64,000 nucleotides of DNA from Pectinophora gossypiella (lineage: Eukaryota > Arthropoda > Insecta > Lepidoptera > Gelechiidae), in contig NC_065415.1 of the NCBI RefSeq assembly GCF_024362695.1, positions 13,743,438-13,807,437 on the forward strand, written 5' to 3'. The stretch's first letter is position 1; every line of letters begins with the position of its first letter. A model generated the notes under the pieces. That model was not told where the DNA came from, did no database searches, and was given only the letters and a program-made list of their open reading frames with translations. Below, piece by piece: positions 40,926 through 51,679 of this stretch. The position numbers and the translations under genes were made by a program.

Positions 40926-42763
40926 AAGACCACGGTGTAGGACTGTTATTATAATATAAAAAGTAATACAATATGGCTCGAAGCAACGAAACCTCTCGAA
41001 GGTATCCAAGTATTTAATATCTACGTTACGGGTATCTTGAGAAATCCAGTCATTATTATTAATGCCTCATTTGTATTAATAATACCCGCATCAAGAGGCA
41101 ATGTGATGAAAACTACTTGTTTAGATTTAACATAACACATAAGCTCAGGAATATTTGCCAATTGAGATACTTAGAGGTACAGTCAAAGAGCAAAAATTCA
41201 GTCACTGAGCCTAGCGAATTATTAGTAAACAGTGGCGAAATTATGAACCATTAGTTGTCATCATTATTAAATTTATGTTTTTATAGGCGTTGGTCTATTA
41301 CAGAAACGACGTCTAACCAGGAGGTCTTAAGTGCAACCAGACAATTTATTACTTTGCAAGAAACCGATTGTACATCTATCACAAGATGAACTAAGCTCAC
41401 CGAGCTTTCTGTTATTTTTTTTACTAACTTCAAAAAAGGAGAAAGTTCTCAATTCGACCGTATATTTTTTTTTTGTTTCTGTTGTGTTCAAGTTTTCTGT
41501 GTTTCTGTTTTTGTGATTGTCTGTTTTGTGTCTGATTGTTTATGTGAGTTCATGATAACATAATAAAGAAAAATATTACCGTTCATTTGTTTTATTGTTT
41601 TGCCCAAGATAGCGTGATTATCTATACTGACCGGGCAAAGTAATAAAAACAAATAGATCATCACATAACGACTGATCCACGATACTGGCCGGTTAATCAA
41701 ATTGCCCGCTACATCAATACTACCCATCGCCCATAAACAAGACGGTCTTAATTTCGCTCAAGGATCGTTTTTGCGATGTCAAGTGACAGCTGAAATGGAT
41801 CTATTATCATCTTATCAGAGGAATGTTAACTTGGCACTGCCTTTATCTAGTAACCCCATAAATCATTTTATCCTGTCACTTTTTATTAGGACCCTTACAG
41901 AAGTTGAATTGTGGTCCATAATAAGAGAGCAATGCAACTTACTTATAGTTTATTAAAATTAGCACATTCTTTTACGAATTTATTAAACTTTTCATCAAAA
42001 AATAAAACAACTCGCAAGTTTGTGTGTCGTAAGAATTATCAAAAAATTTCAAATTCGAGTAAGTACTTATTATGAATAAAAAGAAATTACATTTTACCCA
42101 CGTATTATAACGTATATTCCAAGTTTAAATTTTAAAATAAAATTAGACTCGTCGAATGTTTTGTTGAATTCGAATTAGGAAGTGTTTCGATTTTTTTTAT
42201 TCTTCTTATTATTATTTTTTATTGAGATATAGATTTTATGGTTTTTTTTAACACTCATTTGCACTTAGATTATAATGTCATTGCTTCATATCTAGTTGTC
42301 ACCTCTGTCTAAGTGTAGAAAAATCATCACATCACAAATTCATTATTAAGGCTGACACAAACCTCAAAAAGCCGCATGACGGCGCCATAAACGCGCAATT
42401 CCTTTTTCAAATATGAAACTCCTTTTTGCTCCGCCGCAATCGGGTAAATACGATCAGATTTACGGAATCGCTAACAGATGATACCCTGGTACGTTACATG
42501 TACCTTCTAAAACATGACGCTTATGCCCAGAACCATACTCCAAGAAAAGGGTCTTTTGTTTCCCTTATCTTAATGCGGTTTGATTAAGCCATTGTGTATC
42601 GCGAAGCCATTTGTTACTTAATTAAGGCGCAGCCCTCACAACTTTCGCAGATGTAACTCCCTCTGGTAACTTTTTAAAAGATACCAGATATGGCGAGTAT
42701 TTTTCAACTGAGTTCGCAGAAGTACGAGTGAAGTATCTATCTATATCTATCTATTGGAATTCC
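40926..42763. other. Unassigned stretch
   Basis: 1.8 kb without a recognised element, apart from a short S4 echo at about 41365-41415 (CATCTATCACAAGATGAACT). A frame at 41702-41956 shows no family. Confidence 0.3.
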
Positions 42764-42980
42764 CGACGATCCGATTACTCTAGCCATAGAGGCAGCCAAT
42801 CAGCTCGCGACACCAAACACACCGCGATACCGACCCCGCCGGCGTGGTCAACGACTTCCCTTAATCAGCGCTTATCGCTATCGACAGACTAGGGTCGATT
42901 AATTCTTTCACATATGTTTCCTCTCAGACGACGTCTTGAGCCGAAGTTCGCACCCAACTGGGCACCCTCAGGCCTGTTGT
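42764..42980 (+). repeat. S6 SINE, body
   Basis: GACGATCCGATTACTCTAGC through GCCGGCGTGGTCAACGACTT to GGGCACCCTCAGGCCTGTTG. It stops abruptly at a LINE fragment. Confidence 0.78.
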
Positions 42981-43225
42981 TCAGCGGTCGCAATTTTTTG
43001 TCGCATCATGGATACTTTAGAACAAAACAAGTCTAGATCGTACTCAGGTGGTAAGCTGTTAAAACTGTCAATAGATCGTATCAAGTAGGTATTATGTCTA
43101 TAGTTAGTTCTCGCAAAAGGTGCCCATAAAATAGGACGTTGCCTCAAACTACGAATATTTGCGCGTAAATCAAAAAACAAACTTGAAAAAACAACAGGAA
43201 AACGTTGCGATGGAGGTACACTCAC
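42968..43225 (-). pseudogene. LINE polymerase C-terminal fragment
   Basis: The 85-codon minus-strand frame contains LRQRPILWAPFARTNYRHNT followed by SFNSLPPEYDLDLF. This matches the segment near the end of jockey-like LINE polymerases that have no RNase H (known pattern: RR..LF.IPFARTNYG.N, then FN.LP..YDLF). The reverse transcriptase core and start codon are absent. The reading is clean over the part that remains. It touches the S6 fragment at 42980. Confidence 0.65.
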
Positions 43226-43244
43226 TGGCTTGCTTTTAAAACGG

Positions 43245-43434
43245 GTAGCGCCGGTTTGAACCTTAGTACGGCACTTGCACCGATGAGTTATTAATTTATC
43301 TTAAGTGCAGTTCACTAACACTGGCTCTACCATTATAGACAGCGATACTTGTCACTGCCTATTACGTTGGTCTAACTGAAAGCTCGGTGAGATGTGGGTA
43401 CTTAGTTCATCTTGCGACGGATAGGGTAAGGTGG
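43245..43434 (+). mobile_element. S4 SINE, 5' part, split by a DNA transposon
   Basis: Head and B-box side GTAGCGCCGGTTTGAACC, then CACTTGCACCGATGAGTTAT and AACTGAAAGCTCGGTGAGAT to CTTGCGACGGATA. It resumes at 44584 with CAGCTGTGACTACGC and GATTGGGATATAGTA, the normal S4 3' end. Confidence 0.8.
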
Positions 43435-44581
43435 TGCAGGAGTGCGCACTTAAAGTTCAATTAGTTCTAAAAATAAAACAAAAGCAATTAGGAAAATCAA
43501 CTCTATTAAATATTATACAGTAACTAATAGACTATTATTTGGAATATATTATTTTCATCTATAATAATTATCTTTGGACGTATTTCAATTAAATCACAAA
43601 ATGAGATTTGCGCACTCTTACACTCAGGTGTGTGTAAGAGTGCGCTATGAGACGGATAAGAGTGCGCAGTTTATTTGTCCACGCAAAAGGCACATATGTA
43701 AGCTCCTACGCCTGTATACGCTGTACATTTTTCATGCCACCAGTTTTTGCATCCGGAGCACTCAATACAGTCTTCATCAATAGGTTTTTTATATATTACG
43801 TCGCACCCTCCACATTTCCACTTTTTTATTTTGGGAGCATTCTTAGGCTTTTTAGGCGTCTTAAAATCTAATCGAGGCTTTTTTGGTTTTTTGTTCTACT
43901 TCTATCGGAAATGTAAGAGCATATCTTCCTGATTTGGTTGCAATTGAAGTTCTGAGCAACCTCTTTCTTAAAGTAGATACCGCAATTCCAAGAGATTTAG
44001 CAACCGATCTCTTACTTCACCTCCATTGACGCATTTACGAGCTTCTTCTTTCTAATAACGAAAGTGGACAATTTTGTCGGTCAGTTTTCCTTTATCTTCT
44101 GGTAATGCTGCAAGTCAATAAAAATTGCATAAAAATTAGAAATCACTAAAATATCCACCGTAGTGTAAGAGTACGCACGCGCCATCTTACACACCCTCGT
44201 AGTGCGCACTCTTACATTTTTTCTCAAATCGCAGTAATGACTTTACTAGCACCATCTCTGCGCAGCGATTATAATTATTTCTTTCGAGCGGCAAGTTGAC
44301 AGGTTAGGTTGTTTAATAATTGTAATCAAATACTTGTAATGGGTTGTTTTTTGAAACAATCACACATTGAAATAGTTGATATTTAACATAAAAAGCATTA
44401 AAAAACTTCGAGCTTACCTGAGAGACACAGTTTTTACTCAATCGCGATTATTTTTGGGGAGTGTAAACCAGCATAGTAGGTGTTCAAAACATGATTGAAA
44501 TTAGCAGCAAATATCTTTCAGTTTTTGCACAGAGCCATATGCGCACTCTTATCGCCTGCGCACTCTTGCACCACCTTACCC
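43435..44581. mobile_element. Pogo-like DNA transposon with iterated subterminal motif
   Basis: Inverted termini GGGTAAGGTGGTGCAGGAGT and its partner CTTGCACCACCTTACCC are flanked by TA at 43433-43434 and 44582-44583. The disrupted target is an S4 SINE, so the boundaries are certain. The motif TGCGCACTCTTAC (or its reverse complement) occurs about eight times: near 43452, 43610, 43635, 43657, 44166, 44200, 44541 and 44558, clustered toward the ends. The centre holds minus-strand transposase remnants (43671-44110). At 1147 bp it is a non-autonomous or decayed copy. Confidence 0.88.
43671..44110 (-). pseudogene. Pogo/Tigger-type transposase remnant: psq-like helix-turn-helix plus PHD-type finger
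   Basis: In one frame (about 44018-43870) the sequence KRSVAKSLGIAVSTLRKRL looks like the N-terminal psq/CENP-B helix-turn-helix of pogo transposases. A +1 shift near 43890 leads to a second frame with a basic KKPKNAPK linker and a Cys4-His-Cys3 cluster: KCGGC, ECSGC, WWHEKC and ICAFC, ending in TAA at 43671-43673. PHD-like fingers at the C-terminus are known in some insect pogo-family transposases. The DDE catalytic core between the two modules is missing, so the protein cannot transpose itself. A TAG and a further shift lie upstream near 44057 and 44015. The finger is intact in its zinc ligands, which suggests recent decay or constraint. Confidence 0.75.
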
Positions 44582-44583
44582 TA

Positions 44584-44640
44584 CAGCTGTGACTACGCTG
44601 TGATTGGGATATAGTACTGAGCTGATGAGCATTTCACATG
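44584..44640 (+). mobile_element. S4 SINE, 3' part
   Basis: Completes the copy that begins at 43245, ending near CTGAGCTGATGAGC. Confidence 0.75.
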
Positions 44641-44644
44641 AAAA

Positions 44645-44742
44645 ACGCCATTTGAATTTTACATTTGCGCATATAAAAGTATATGTAAACAACAAATGTC
44701 AAATAGATTTTTTTAACCTGCCATTTTATTCCCCCTGGATGA
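44645..44742. repeat. M4 MITE, truncated
   Basis: ATTTTACATTTGCGCATATA and CAACAAATGTCAAATAGATT, then CCATTTTATTCCCCCTGG. One end is missing. Confidence 0.5.
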
Positions 44743-44899
44743 CATGTCGAATGAAATCCAGTAGTAAAGGTAAAAATGAAACATATCTGAATTAATGAGG
44801 GTGAAATGAAGAAGTTCATCTTACGATGAAGCTAAATCGCTCTCATGTCTCTTTCCTTCGGTCTTCCAAAACCTAGAACCAGGCATTGTCGTAATAACA

Positions 44900-45050
44900 T
44901 AAGCTCACGACTATATCCCAATGGGGTAGTCAGAGATAAATCCATCGTAAGATGAAATAAATACCCACATCCCACCGAGTTTTTAGTTAGACCAACATGA
45001 TTGGGGGTCGAGCCAGTGTCAGTGAAAAGTGCACTTAAGATATATATATT
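44900..45050 (-). repeat. S4 SINE, 3' two thirds
   Basis: ACATAAGCTCACGACTATAT to GTCAGTGAAAAGTGCACTTA. AT-rich beyond. Confidence 0.72.
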
Positions 45051-45274
45051 TTTTTGTGATTGTTCAATACAAGTAACATACGTATTTGTTTTCCATTTCT
45101 AAGACCCACTAAAGAAACCTTATGAGGTTTATACGAGCGCGAATCGGCTCGCTCACCCACAGCATCAGTAATCAAACACCCTATTAGTTATTTGGTTTGG
45201 TATTACCCCCATATAGTATGCTTTTAATATTTTTTTTACTCATTTCCTCACTTTTTTGTATCTCTTGACATATT

Positions 45275-45352
45275 TTTTGGAACCAGGTCGGACCGGGGTT
45301 CAAACCGGCGCTCTTCGTATGAGAAGCAAGCCAGTGTACCACAGGTGGACAG
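45275..45352 (-). repeat. tRNA-like SINE head
   Basis: On the minus strand a B box GGTTTGAACCCCGG with an A-box-like GTGGTACACTGGCTTGC upstream. Similar to the S4 head. No acceptor-stem pairing, so not a tRNA gene. Confidence 0.5.
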
Positions 45353-45894
45353 TAATTCATCGTAACGTATTCCGATTTTTGAGACAACGTATACGATAAT
45401 GTTGTTTGAAACTCTGTTATACAATTAAAAAACAAATTACCCAATCGATAAATGTCGCGGAAAACAGTATAAAGATGCATTTTTGCGCTTACATTTCGGT
45501 ACAAACCAGAAACAACCAGTTTTTCTGCCGAAAAATTCTCATAAAATAGCAATTTTAATTTCATTCCGATATCGACGGTCTGCTAATAAATTCGCAAACA
45601 TTACATGAAAACGGACCCTCCGGGGTAGGATTAAAACCGACAATTGTATAATTTATGCATCACCACGCTCCCTCGGGCGCCATAGTGACGGTATCGACAT
45701 TTGCGTTTTTGCCAGACTGTAATTGAATTGGTTTCTTTGCAATTTGTTTTCGGTTAGATTACAATTTTGGGGCATTTGTGATGTTTGGAAAAAGGCGGGT
45801 GTATTTCACTAACCAGCTGGCATGTATATCTGATATCTAGCTGTACAGGCTTCGTGTTGGAAAGAAAACAGTTTTTAAGCTTCAATGTACTTAT
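45353..45894. other. Unassigned stretch
   Basis: No recognised repeat or coding pattern. 45600-45690 is moderately GC-rich. Confidence 0.3.
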
Positions 45895-45975
45895 TACATA
45901 CATACATACATACATAAACTCACGCCCGTAATCCCTAATGGGGTGGGCAGAGCCACAAGTAATCAAAGACAACTT
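45895..45975 (-). repeat. (CATA)n short repeat end
   Basis: (ACAT)n, AACTCACGCCCGTAATCCCT, then AATGGGGTGGGCAGAGCCAC. A longer version of 9672-9720. Confidence 0.65.
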
Positions 45976-46079
45976 GCAGCCACTGTTGATACGATGTCGT
46001 AAGCTGGAGTTGGATGTTGGAAGCTGGAATGTACTTATTACTTTATTATTTTAATTTTACAAAAATATGTATGACATGC

Positions 46080-46375
46080 GGTCTCTAAGACAAATGGAAT
46101 CTAGCGAATTGACCCTTGGTCGGGGCGACGTCGATCAACTTGCGTATTGCCCGCGCGCCTCTCCTCAGGGCCCTCATCGTCCATGCTTGGTCACTAGCAA
46201 AGTGGTATAAAATACTTACTGTAAAATACATAATTATGTTTGTTGTCCTCTCTACAAGTTGCAGTGCCCTTACCGGGTTCATGTTGATACTATAATACTT
46301 ACTTCTGTATTTTTATAACACCACTATTTGTACGAACACATAGTCGCAATAAAACATTTCTATTTCTAAACATAT
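46080..46375 (+). mobile_element. Retroposon 3' end with (TTTCTA)n tail
   Basis: The GC-rich start (CGGGGCGACGTCGATCAACT) gives way to an AT-rich part with CGCAATAAAAC and TTTCTATTTCTA. The tail and polyadenylation signal suggest a 5'-truncated LINE end. Confidence 0.45.
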
Positions 46376-46547
46376 TTCGGCGAGCGTGTATGAAGATTTT
46401 GATGAGTGGAATTACTAGAAGCGAAAATGATGTATCAAGATTGTATTAAGTGTAATTCCATGGTCTATGTCTACCCCAACGGGAAATGGGTGTGATCATA
46501 TAACATAACGTAGCATCACGCCTGTATCCCTGATGGGGTAGGTAGAG

Positions 46548-46695
46548 GTGTATGGTCACGAGCATTAATTATATGTATACACTTTGGTACCATGTCACAT
46601 TAACTTTTTTGACAAATTGAACTGTAAGTCTCACTAAATGTCAAATATGTTAGTGCGACAGTCCTAAAGTGGGTACATTATATTGCTCATGACTG
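46548..46695 (-). mobile_element. M2 mariner-like MITE
   Basis: TA-TGGTCACGAGCATTAAT to TGCTCATGACTG. The right TA has decayed to TT. Confidence 0.78.
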
Positions 46696-46767
46696 TTCAT
46701 ACACTCACTACTCGCCAATAGGAGGCGAGACTATTGCCATTAACCAAGCACAAATCCTGGAAACTCT

Positions 46768-46866
46768 TTCTTCTATCTTGTAGGTTGTGAGGTGAATTAC
46801 CAACCTCATCAACCCTGGTATCAGGGTTATTATTGAGCCGCCAAAGGCCCCTGACATGGCTCATGT
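46768..46866 (-). repeat. S1 SINE, 3' part
   Basis: CTATCTTGTAGGTTGTGAGG to CCCCTGACATGGCTCATG. It is cut at the start of an M3 copy. Confidence 0.75.
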
Positions 46867-46990
46867 TGTTTTAAGTTTACGCGGTTATAATCATAATTAA
46901 AACACATAATAACGGGTTCTTACCGCGTTTAAAGTAGAGATATGTCATCCCGTGATCTTGGCGCTTGCAACGGTATCGAAATATCGGGAG
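46867..46990. mobile_element. M3 MITE, partial copy 3
   Basis: TTTTAAGTTTACGCGGTTAT at the left and CGAAATATCGGGAG at the right, with most of both arms deleted. It ends where the inverted-repeat element at 46992 begins. Confidence 0.7.
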
Positions 46991-47589
46991 TATATCGACG
47001 GTAAAAAGCAATCCTGCTGTAAACCACACCTTGGCCAAAATTTTTTTATTTTTGATTCGGAATCAGAAAAAAATTCTGCGTCGAATGGTCCTATTCCCAT
47101 GGCTCTACGACCTCTAGAAATTTCTGTACAGCGTTGGGATTTTGCTTATTTTTCCAAAAAGACAACTCAATATTTGCTGTAAATAGCATTAAAAACAGCA
47201 TTTTTCTGTGATATGTCTTTTACACCAACTTTGCTTTTGCAAATAATTTGATCCTTGTAGTTACAGCACTATTTAATGGTGTACAGTGCGGGTTACTGCA
47301 TAATTGCATAACACATTTAAGTAACGTACTGTGTTTACTACATTTATTAGACAATAATCTGTTGATCGGCGTTGTTTACTACATTTTAAACAAGTATGAT
47401 ATTATAGACAATGACAACTTACGCCAATTTAAAAACATCGTTATTTACTGGTCATGCGCATTTACCGCCATTATAATACGCGCTCGCGCGTATATGACCG
47501 CGGGTTACCGCGTCGCTCAGTTACTCCGCGACAGTCGGGAAGGAGTGACATATTTGCTGTAACTATTTTTAGCTACCAATATGGAGTCA

Positions 47590-49735
47590 TTTTTTTAATT
47601 ATTTATTATTACTTATACGAGTGGGTCACGGGATTGTCCATTTGGAGTTGGTCTAATCCTTATTTCTGCCACTAGCGAGGTCTAGCCCACCGGGTGGTTA
47701 CCCATTGGGGGAGGCCCGGTGAGCGCACGTCAGCTTGTGGCGATGGTCGAGTCCGGTGTTGGAGCCGTCCGGCTGCTCCGTCATATTGCTCGGTCTGAAG
47801 AAGGTTTGGGGCGACGACTGTTAACTACCACTTGGAAACTTCACTCACCCTCGAAGGTGACCACAATACTAACTATTCAGCGAAGAGTAGTAGATGTGGA
47901 CAGCCTCGTTCCAGTCGTTGGCAGTTCAATGGAGATGGTCAATACCGCCACTGAACTGGATTAGTAGTGAGGTCAAGCCTCTCACTATAATGGGCACCGG
48001 GTCTATCTTGCTTCGGATGGCGTCCAGGATATCGTAGAGTAGCTGGATAGTCTGCTCCAGCATCTCCAGCTTATTCACTGTAGGAAGTAATGTCTCCGCT
48101 TGGCCTTCTTCTCCTATGGAGGGGCGGCGACCGCTGTTGTTGTTGCGGTTGGTGTTGGTCGTGGTGGTTCGGAATCCACAGCGGCAGACAAGGCAGATTT
48201 TGCCTTCTTACGTGAGTGCTTCGACCTGTGCGGTTTATGCCCATCTGGACGTTTGCCTGCCGCTGCCATGTGCGAATTCTGGGCTGTCAGTTCGCTGGGA
48301 TGCTTCGCGACGGTAGCTGCTGCTGTGGGTTTCGAGGCTCTTGCACTCGTTGATGGCGTAGTGCCCTCCATTCGTGTTGCCAGCTCGCGCACCTGTACCG
48401 GGCAGGATGAGCTGTTAGCCGGGTGAAGTCCGCTGCAGTTACAACAGGTAGCCTGTTTCTCACGGAGAGGCATGCAGTCTTTCGCCGCATGGCTCTTACC
48501 GCATCGCACGCAGGCTATGGGACGATGACAGTTGTGGCTGCTGTGCCGGAATTATTGGCAGTGGTGGCATTGTGGCGCTTGGGTCTTCTCTATGCTTTGA
48601 CTTTTATACCGGGCATGCATAGGAGTTCGGAGGTTTCGTAGATCTTTTGGAACTCCAGTGTTTGCCGGATCTCCACGAAGAAGATGCAACCAGGCTTGCC
48701 TGTGCGGGCCTGGATGGGGCGGATATACTCCTGTTCGTAGCCTCGGTTCTTCAGCTCCTCCTCGAGTTTTGCGATGTCAGTATCCACCGGTAATTCGCGG
48801 GTCGCCAGTTTCAGCGAATGTTCCATCGGGGGAGTGTACGTGAACCAAAAGAGTCCAGTGTCTTTCTCCAGGTTGGTGACGTAACGCTGGTAAAGCCTGA
48901 ACTCCTCATCGGTTTTCGCCAGGAAGCGTACTCTTTTACCGTACGGACGCGCGTTGGGAACATGACCTAACTTATCCCACACCTGTCGGAAGTGGTGCGT
49001 CCAATTGGGCAGATGATCCACCACTGTGGGTGGAACCTTCTTGCTCGCAAATGCGAGCAGTGGTCGCAAACTCACCGAAGCGAGAGCGGGCGCAGGCGTG
49101 GGCGTCATGCGCAGGGATGGACATGGAGGCGCATGTGGGGGTGAGCCAGGGGTAGTGTAAACCGCTGCGTATGAGCGCGGTGGTGTTGTCTCCATGTCCA
49201 AAGAGGGCATGGAGAAACCGGAGATCGGTATAGGTTTTGGTGCGTTGAGTACCGTTCTGGCGGTGTTGTTATCCTCTTATTCCCGACATGTTCTGCTCTA
49301 GGGAGTTGGGGTAGGGGCAGTGGAAAAGGGGATGGCCGAAGATCTCCGCCAGCGAACTATGCGTCGTATTTGGTGTGCGGCGAGTTGCGGCTCGAGACAG
49401 CGGCTAGCAACATAGGGATGCGCGAGCGAACAAATGTGCGCGTTCGTTCCTTTGTCACGCTTGCCATTGGGGGAGCCTGCTTCGACCTTAACGGTCTAGG
49501 CGTGGCAGGACTGTCCGGTACGAAGCCTAGCGGGCCGTCCGACAGAGCACTAGCTACCACTCCCTTCCCGGTGAGACTCGCTGGTTTAGGAGCGGTAACG
49601 GTAGTATCATTTGTCGCCGCGCAAGAGAGTACTTTAAAATACACCTCCTACTTCACGCCTCAGGTCGCAGAGTGGGTAGCTGCAGAAAAAGGTTGGCTTC
49701 CGAGTACCTTCAAAGCTTTAAGTACAGCAGCTAAT
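47590..49735 (-). mobile_element. Jockey-type LINE remnant containing only ORF1
   Basis: The minus strand carries a gag-like ORF1 (49644-48114) followed by about 500 bases with no reverse transcriptase signature. It ends near an A-rich run on the minus strand at 47590-47625. Either ORF2 was deleted or the lineage is gag-only. No target duplication was recognised, so the limits are approximate. Confidence 0.55.
48114..49644 (-). pseudogene. LINE ORF1 (gag-like) with PRE_C2HC-type domain and zinc knuckles
   Basis: Three blocks lie in order. Block one (49644-49357) is Pro/Ser-rich. Block two (49210-48590) is a 206-codon frame whose C-terminal part (ARTGKPGCIFFVEIRQTLEF to LLCMPGIKVKA) matches the domain that precedes zinc knuckles in jockey-clade gag proteins. 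Block three (48570-48114) holds three Cys/His knuckles, CHHC..H..C, CVRCGKSHAAKDC and CCNCSGLHPANSSSC, then a basic, Ala/Pro-rich tail. In live elements this protein binds the element RNA. Breaks: a frame change near 48590, a TAA inside the first knuckle near 48551, and an interruption between 49356 and 49211. No ORF2 follows. Confidence 0.8.
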
Positions 49736-49860
49736 CTGCCTAACTGGGTACCCTCATGCCTGTTGTCTTATATTTTGTACCGGGTACGAGCTCTCAGCGC
49801 CCCCCATTTGTCTAGCCAAGTAAATAATGCCATTTGCGGCAAATCTACAGAAGTATTTTC
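49736..49860 (+). repeat. S6 SINE 3' end without poly(A)
   Basis: CTGGGTACCCTCATGCCTGT, TTGTACCGGGTACGAGCTCT and TTTGCGGCAAATCTACAGAA. It lies between the LINE and the right arm of the DNA element. Confidence 0.65.
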
Positions 49861-50617
49861 TTCAATAGATATCTAGGTAGGAGTAGTGTATAATGTTTTT
49901 GATCTCACAATTTACCTGTTAAATAGTATAGCACGCTACAGGTAATATTTTCCGTGCTTTAAGCAGTCGGAGTACACTATTGTTGCTTAGTTGATGCAAG
50001 ATGGTAATTTTTAATTTCATTATTTAGCTATTTATTAGTGGGTTTACGTTATTTAACATTTTAAAATGACTTCATATAAATGTCATTCCATACTTACATC
50101 ATTTTAATTTAATTATCATTTCATAACTTCTGTTAGTTAAGACAATTAAGTGCACCAGCTAACACAGACTTATGACATTTACATCAAAATTGCTATATAG
50201 GAATAGTTATTATAAGTGAATTACAGCATTTTTGCGTATAAATAAAGTACTTGATTTTGAGTGGCCCATACATTTACCTGCTTCATTTACAGCAACTTTG
50301 TGTAACAGAAAAAAAAGTGTGATTGCTGTAACCCACACAAACATAGACTTAAATTAACTTCTAGTAAGTTTTAGGTATTTGATTTGATAGATAATCAAAA
50401 AATACATTTTGGTTCTAAAAATCACATTTATAGGCGTAATAGTTTAGGAGATATGATTTTTTTTCTAATTTTTCAAAAGTTTTTGGGCTCTGGTGAACAT
50501 TTTGCATTTTGTGGGTTACAGCAGGATTGCTTTTTACCGTCGATATGGTCTACATCTGAATCGAAGCTGTAAAGCGCTGAATTTTAAGTCAAATACAGTG
50601 GCTTCTAAGCCACTCGG

Positions 50618-51065
50618 CTTTTTTTTTTTGACGTGACGTATTGTAGATTTGCCGCAGATGGCATTAACTACTTGGCCGGACAAATGGGGAGCGCTGAAGG
50701 CTCTCACCCGGTACAACGTTTAAGACAACATGCCTAAGGGTGCCCAGTTGGGCGCGAACCTCGGCTCAGGGCGTCGTCTGAGAGAAAGTATATTTAAAAG
50801 AATTAATCGACCCTAGTGGGTCGATAGCGATAAGCGCTGAATGAGGGAAATCGTCGACCACGCCGGCGGGGTCGGTATCGGGGCCCTGAAGTGTTTGGTG
50901 TCGCGAGCTGATTGGCTGCCTCTATGGCTAGAGTAATCGGGTCGTCGGGATCGTATATTACGTCCTTCGGACGCCGATACTTTTTCTGCCGAGATTCGAA
51001 CCCATGACACTTTGTTGTAAATCACGCGTTCCCCGAACAAGGCTATCACAGATTACATTTTTGTA
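50618..51065 (-). mobile_element. S6 SINE, full length
   Basis: Poly(T) at 50618-50629, the S6 body, GTCGTCGGGATCGTATATTA, then a reversed tRNA-like head with B box GGGTTCGAATC at about 50995 and the A-box region near GGAACGCG. At about 445 bp it joins the tailed body and the head, which appear separately elsewhere, into one tRNA-derived SINE. Confidence 0.8.
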
Positions 51066-51459
51066 ATGAACACGAAACTCCAAACAGAACCCTTATAAAC
51101 CCGCATACGCCAGACGTAATTTCGCGTCACATTTTCATTTTCAGCCCATTACATAGCGCACCGGTCCGCTGCACCGCATCAGATATTTTGCATATAAATT
51201 AATAGCACGTGCTTCGCTTCGCAAGACACGGCGATGTATTGAGTTGGAAAAAAATCACCCTTATTGTTATCAGTATTATGGTGTGCGCTGAATTTCAAGA
51301 AGGGCTATTTTTAGTGTTACGTACATACTTACTTACGTAGACTATTGAGTTCAATTTGCTTCGATGTTGACAGACCTCTTTTAGAGTTACATAACCCCGT
51401 ACGTTTTCGTTGCTATATTTTTCTATTATTACAAGAATAGCTAAAAACATTTCTTTAAT
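51066..51459. other. Unassigned stretch
   Basis: 51110-51240 is GC-richer (GCGCACCGGTCCGCTGCACC). No coding or repeat signature recognised. Confidence 0.25.
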
Positions 51460-51562
51460 TCTTCTTCTATCGTGTGGGTTGTGAGGTGGACTACCAACCT
51501 CATCAACCCTGGTATTAGAGTTACTATTGAGCTGCCAAAGGCTCCTGACATTACTTAAGAGA
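51460..51562 (-). repeat. S1 SINE, 3' part
   Basis: TTCTTCTATCGTGTGGGTTG to GAGCTGCCAAAGGCTCCTGA. Confidence 0.75.
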
Positions 51563-51599
51563 AGATTACTTACTTAAGTTTTGTGTGTGGCGTCAGAAT

Positions 51600-51672
51600 C
51601 GACGTAAATGGAATTCCATAGTCGCTGCTTACCCCGGTGGGATGTAGGCGTGAGTTTATATATGTGTATAAT
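51600..51672 (+). repeat. Short repeat end with (TATG)-like tail
   Basis: GGAATTCCATAGTCGCTGCT, CCCCGGTGGGATGTAGGCGT, then GAGTTTATATATGTG. Sense orientation of the 9672/38110 family. Confidence 0.55.
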
Positions 51673-51679
51673 GTTAAAC

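Larger units (their letters stand above)
46992..50546. mobile_element. Terminal-inverted-repeat DNA element, 3.56 kb composite
   Basis: Termini 46992-47028 and 50510-50546 are reverse complements over 37 bases with one mismatch (left ATATCGACGGTAAAAAGCAA). The word TTGCTGTAA/TTACAGCA recurs near 47016, 47175, 47259, 47557, 50222, 50288, 50326 and 50515, concentrated in the two flanking arms. The arms 47029-47590 and 49862-50509 show no transposase. The middle is a LINE remnant. The ends are compatible with a TA target. Confidence 0.7.

Noticed and set aside
47248..47562. 104-residue plus-strand frame in the left arm of the inverted-repeat element
   Set aside because: No recognised domain, overlaps the iterated TTGCTGTAA words, and has no counterpart in the right arm.
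48100..48426. Plus-strand frames opposite the gag at 48100-48641
   Set aside because: They are shadows of the GC-rich minus-strand gag, which carries the recognisable zinc knuckles.
46992..50546. Provirus or integrated virus interpretation of the 3.5-kb inverted-repeat element
   Set aside because: No capsid, polymerase or packaging genes. The only coding matter is a LINE gag remnant on the opposite strand.
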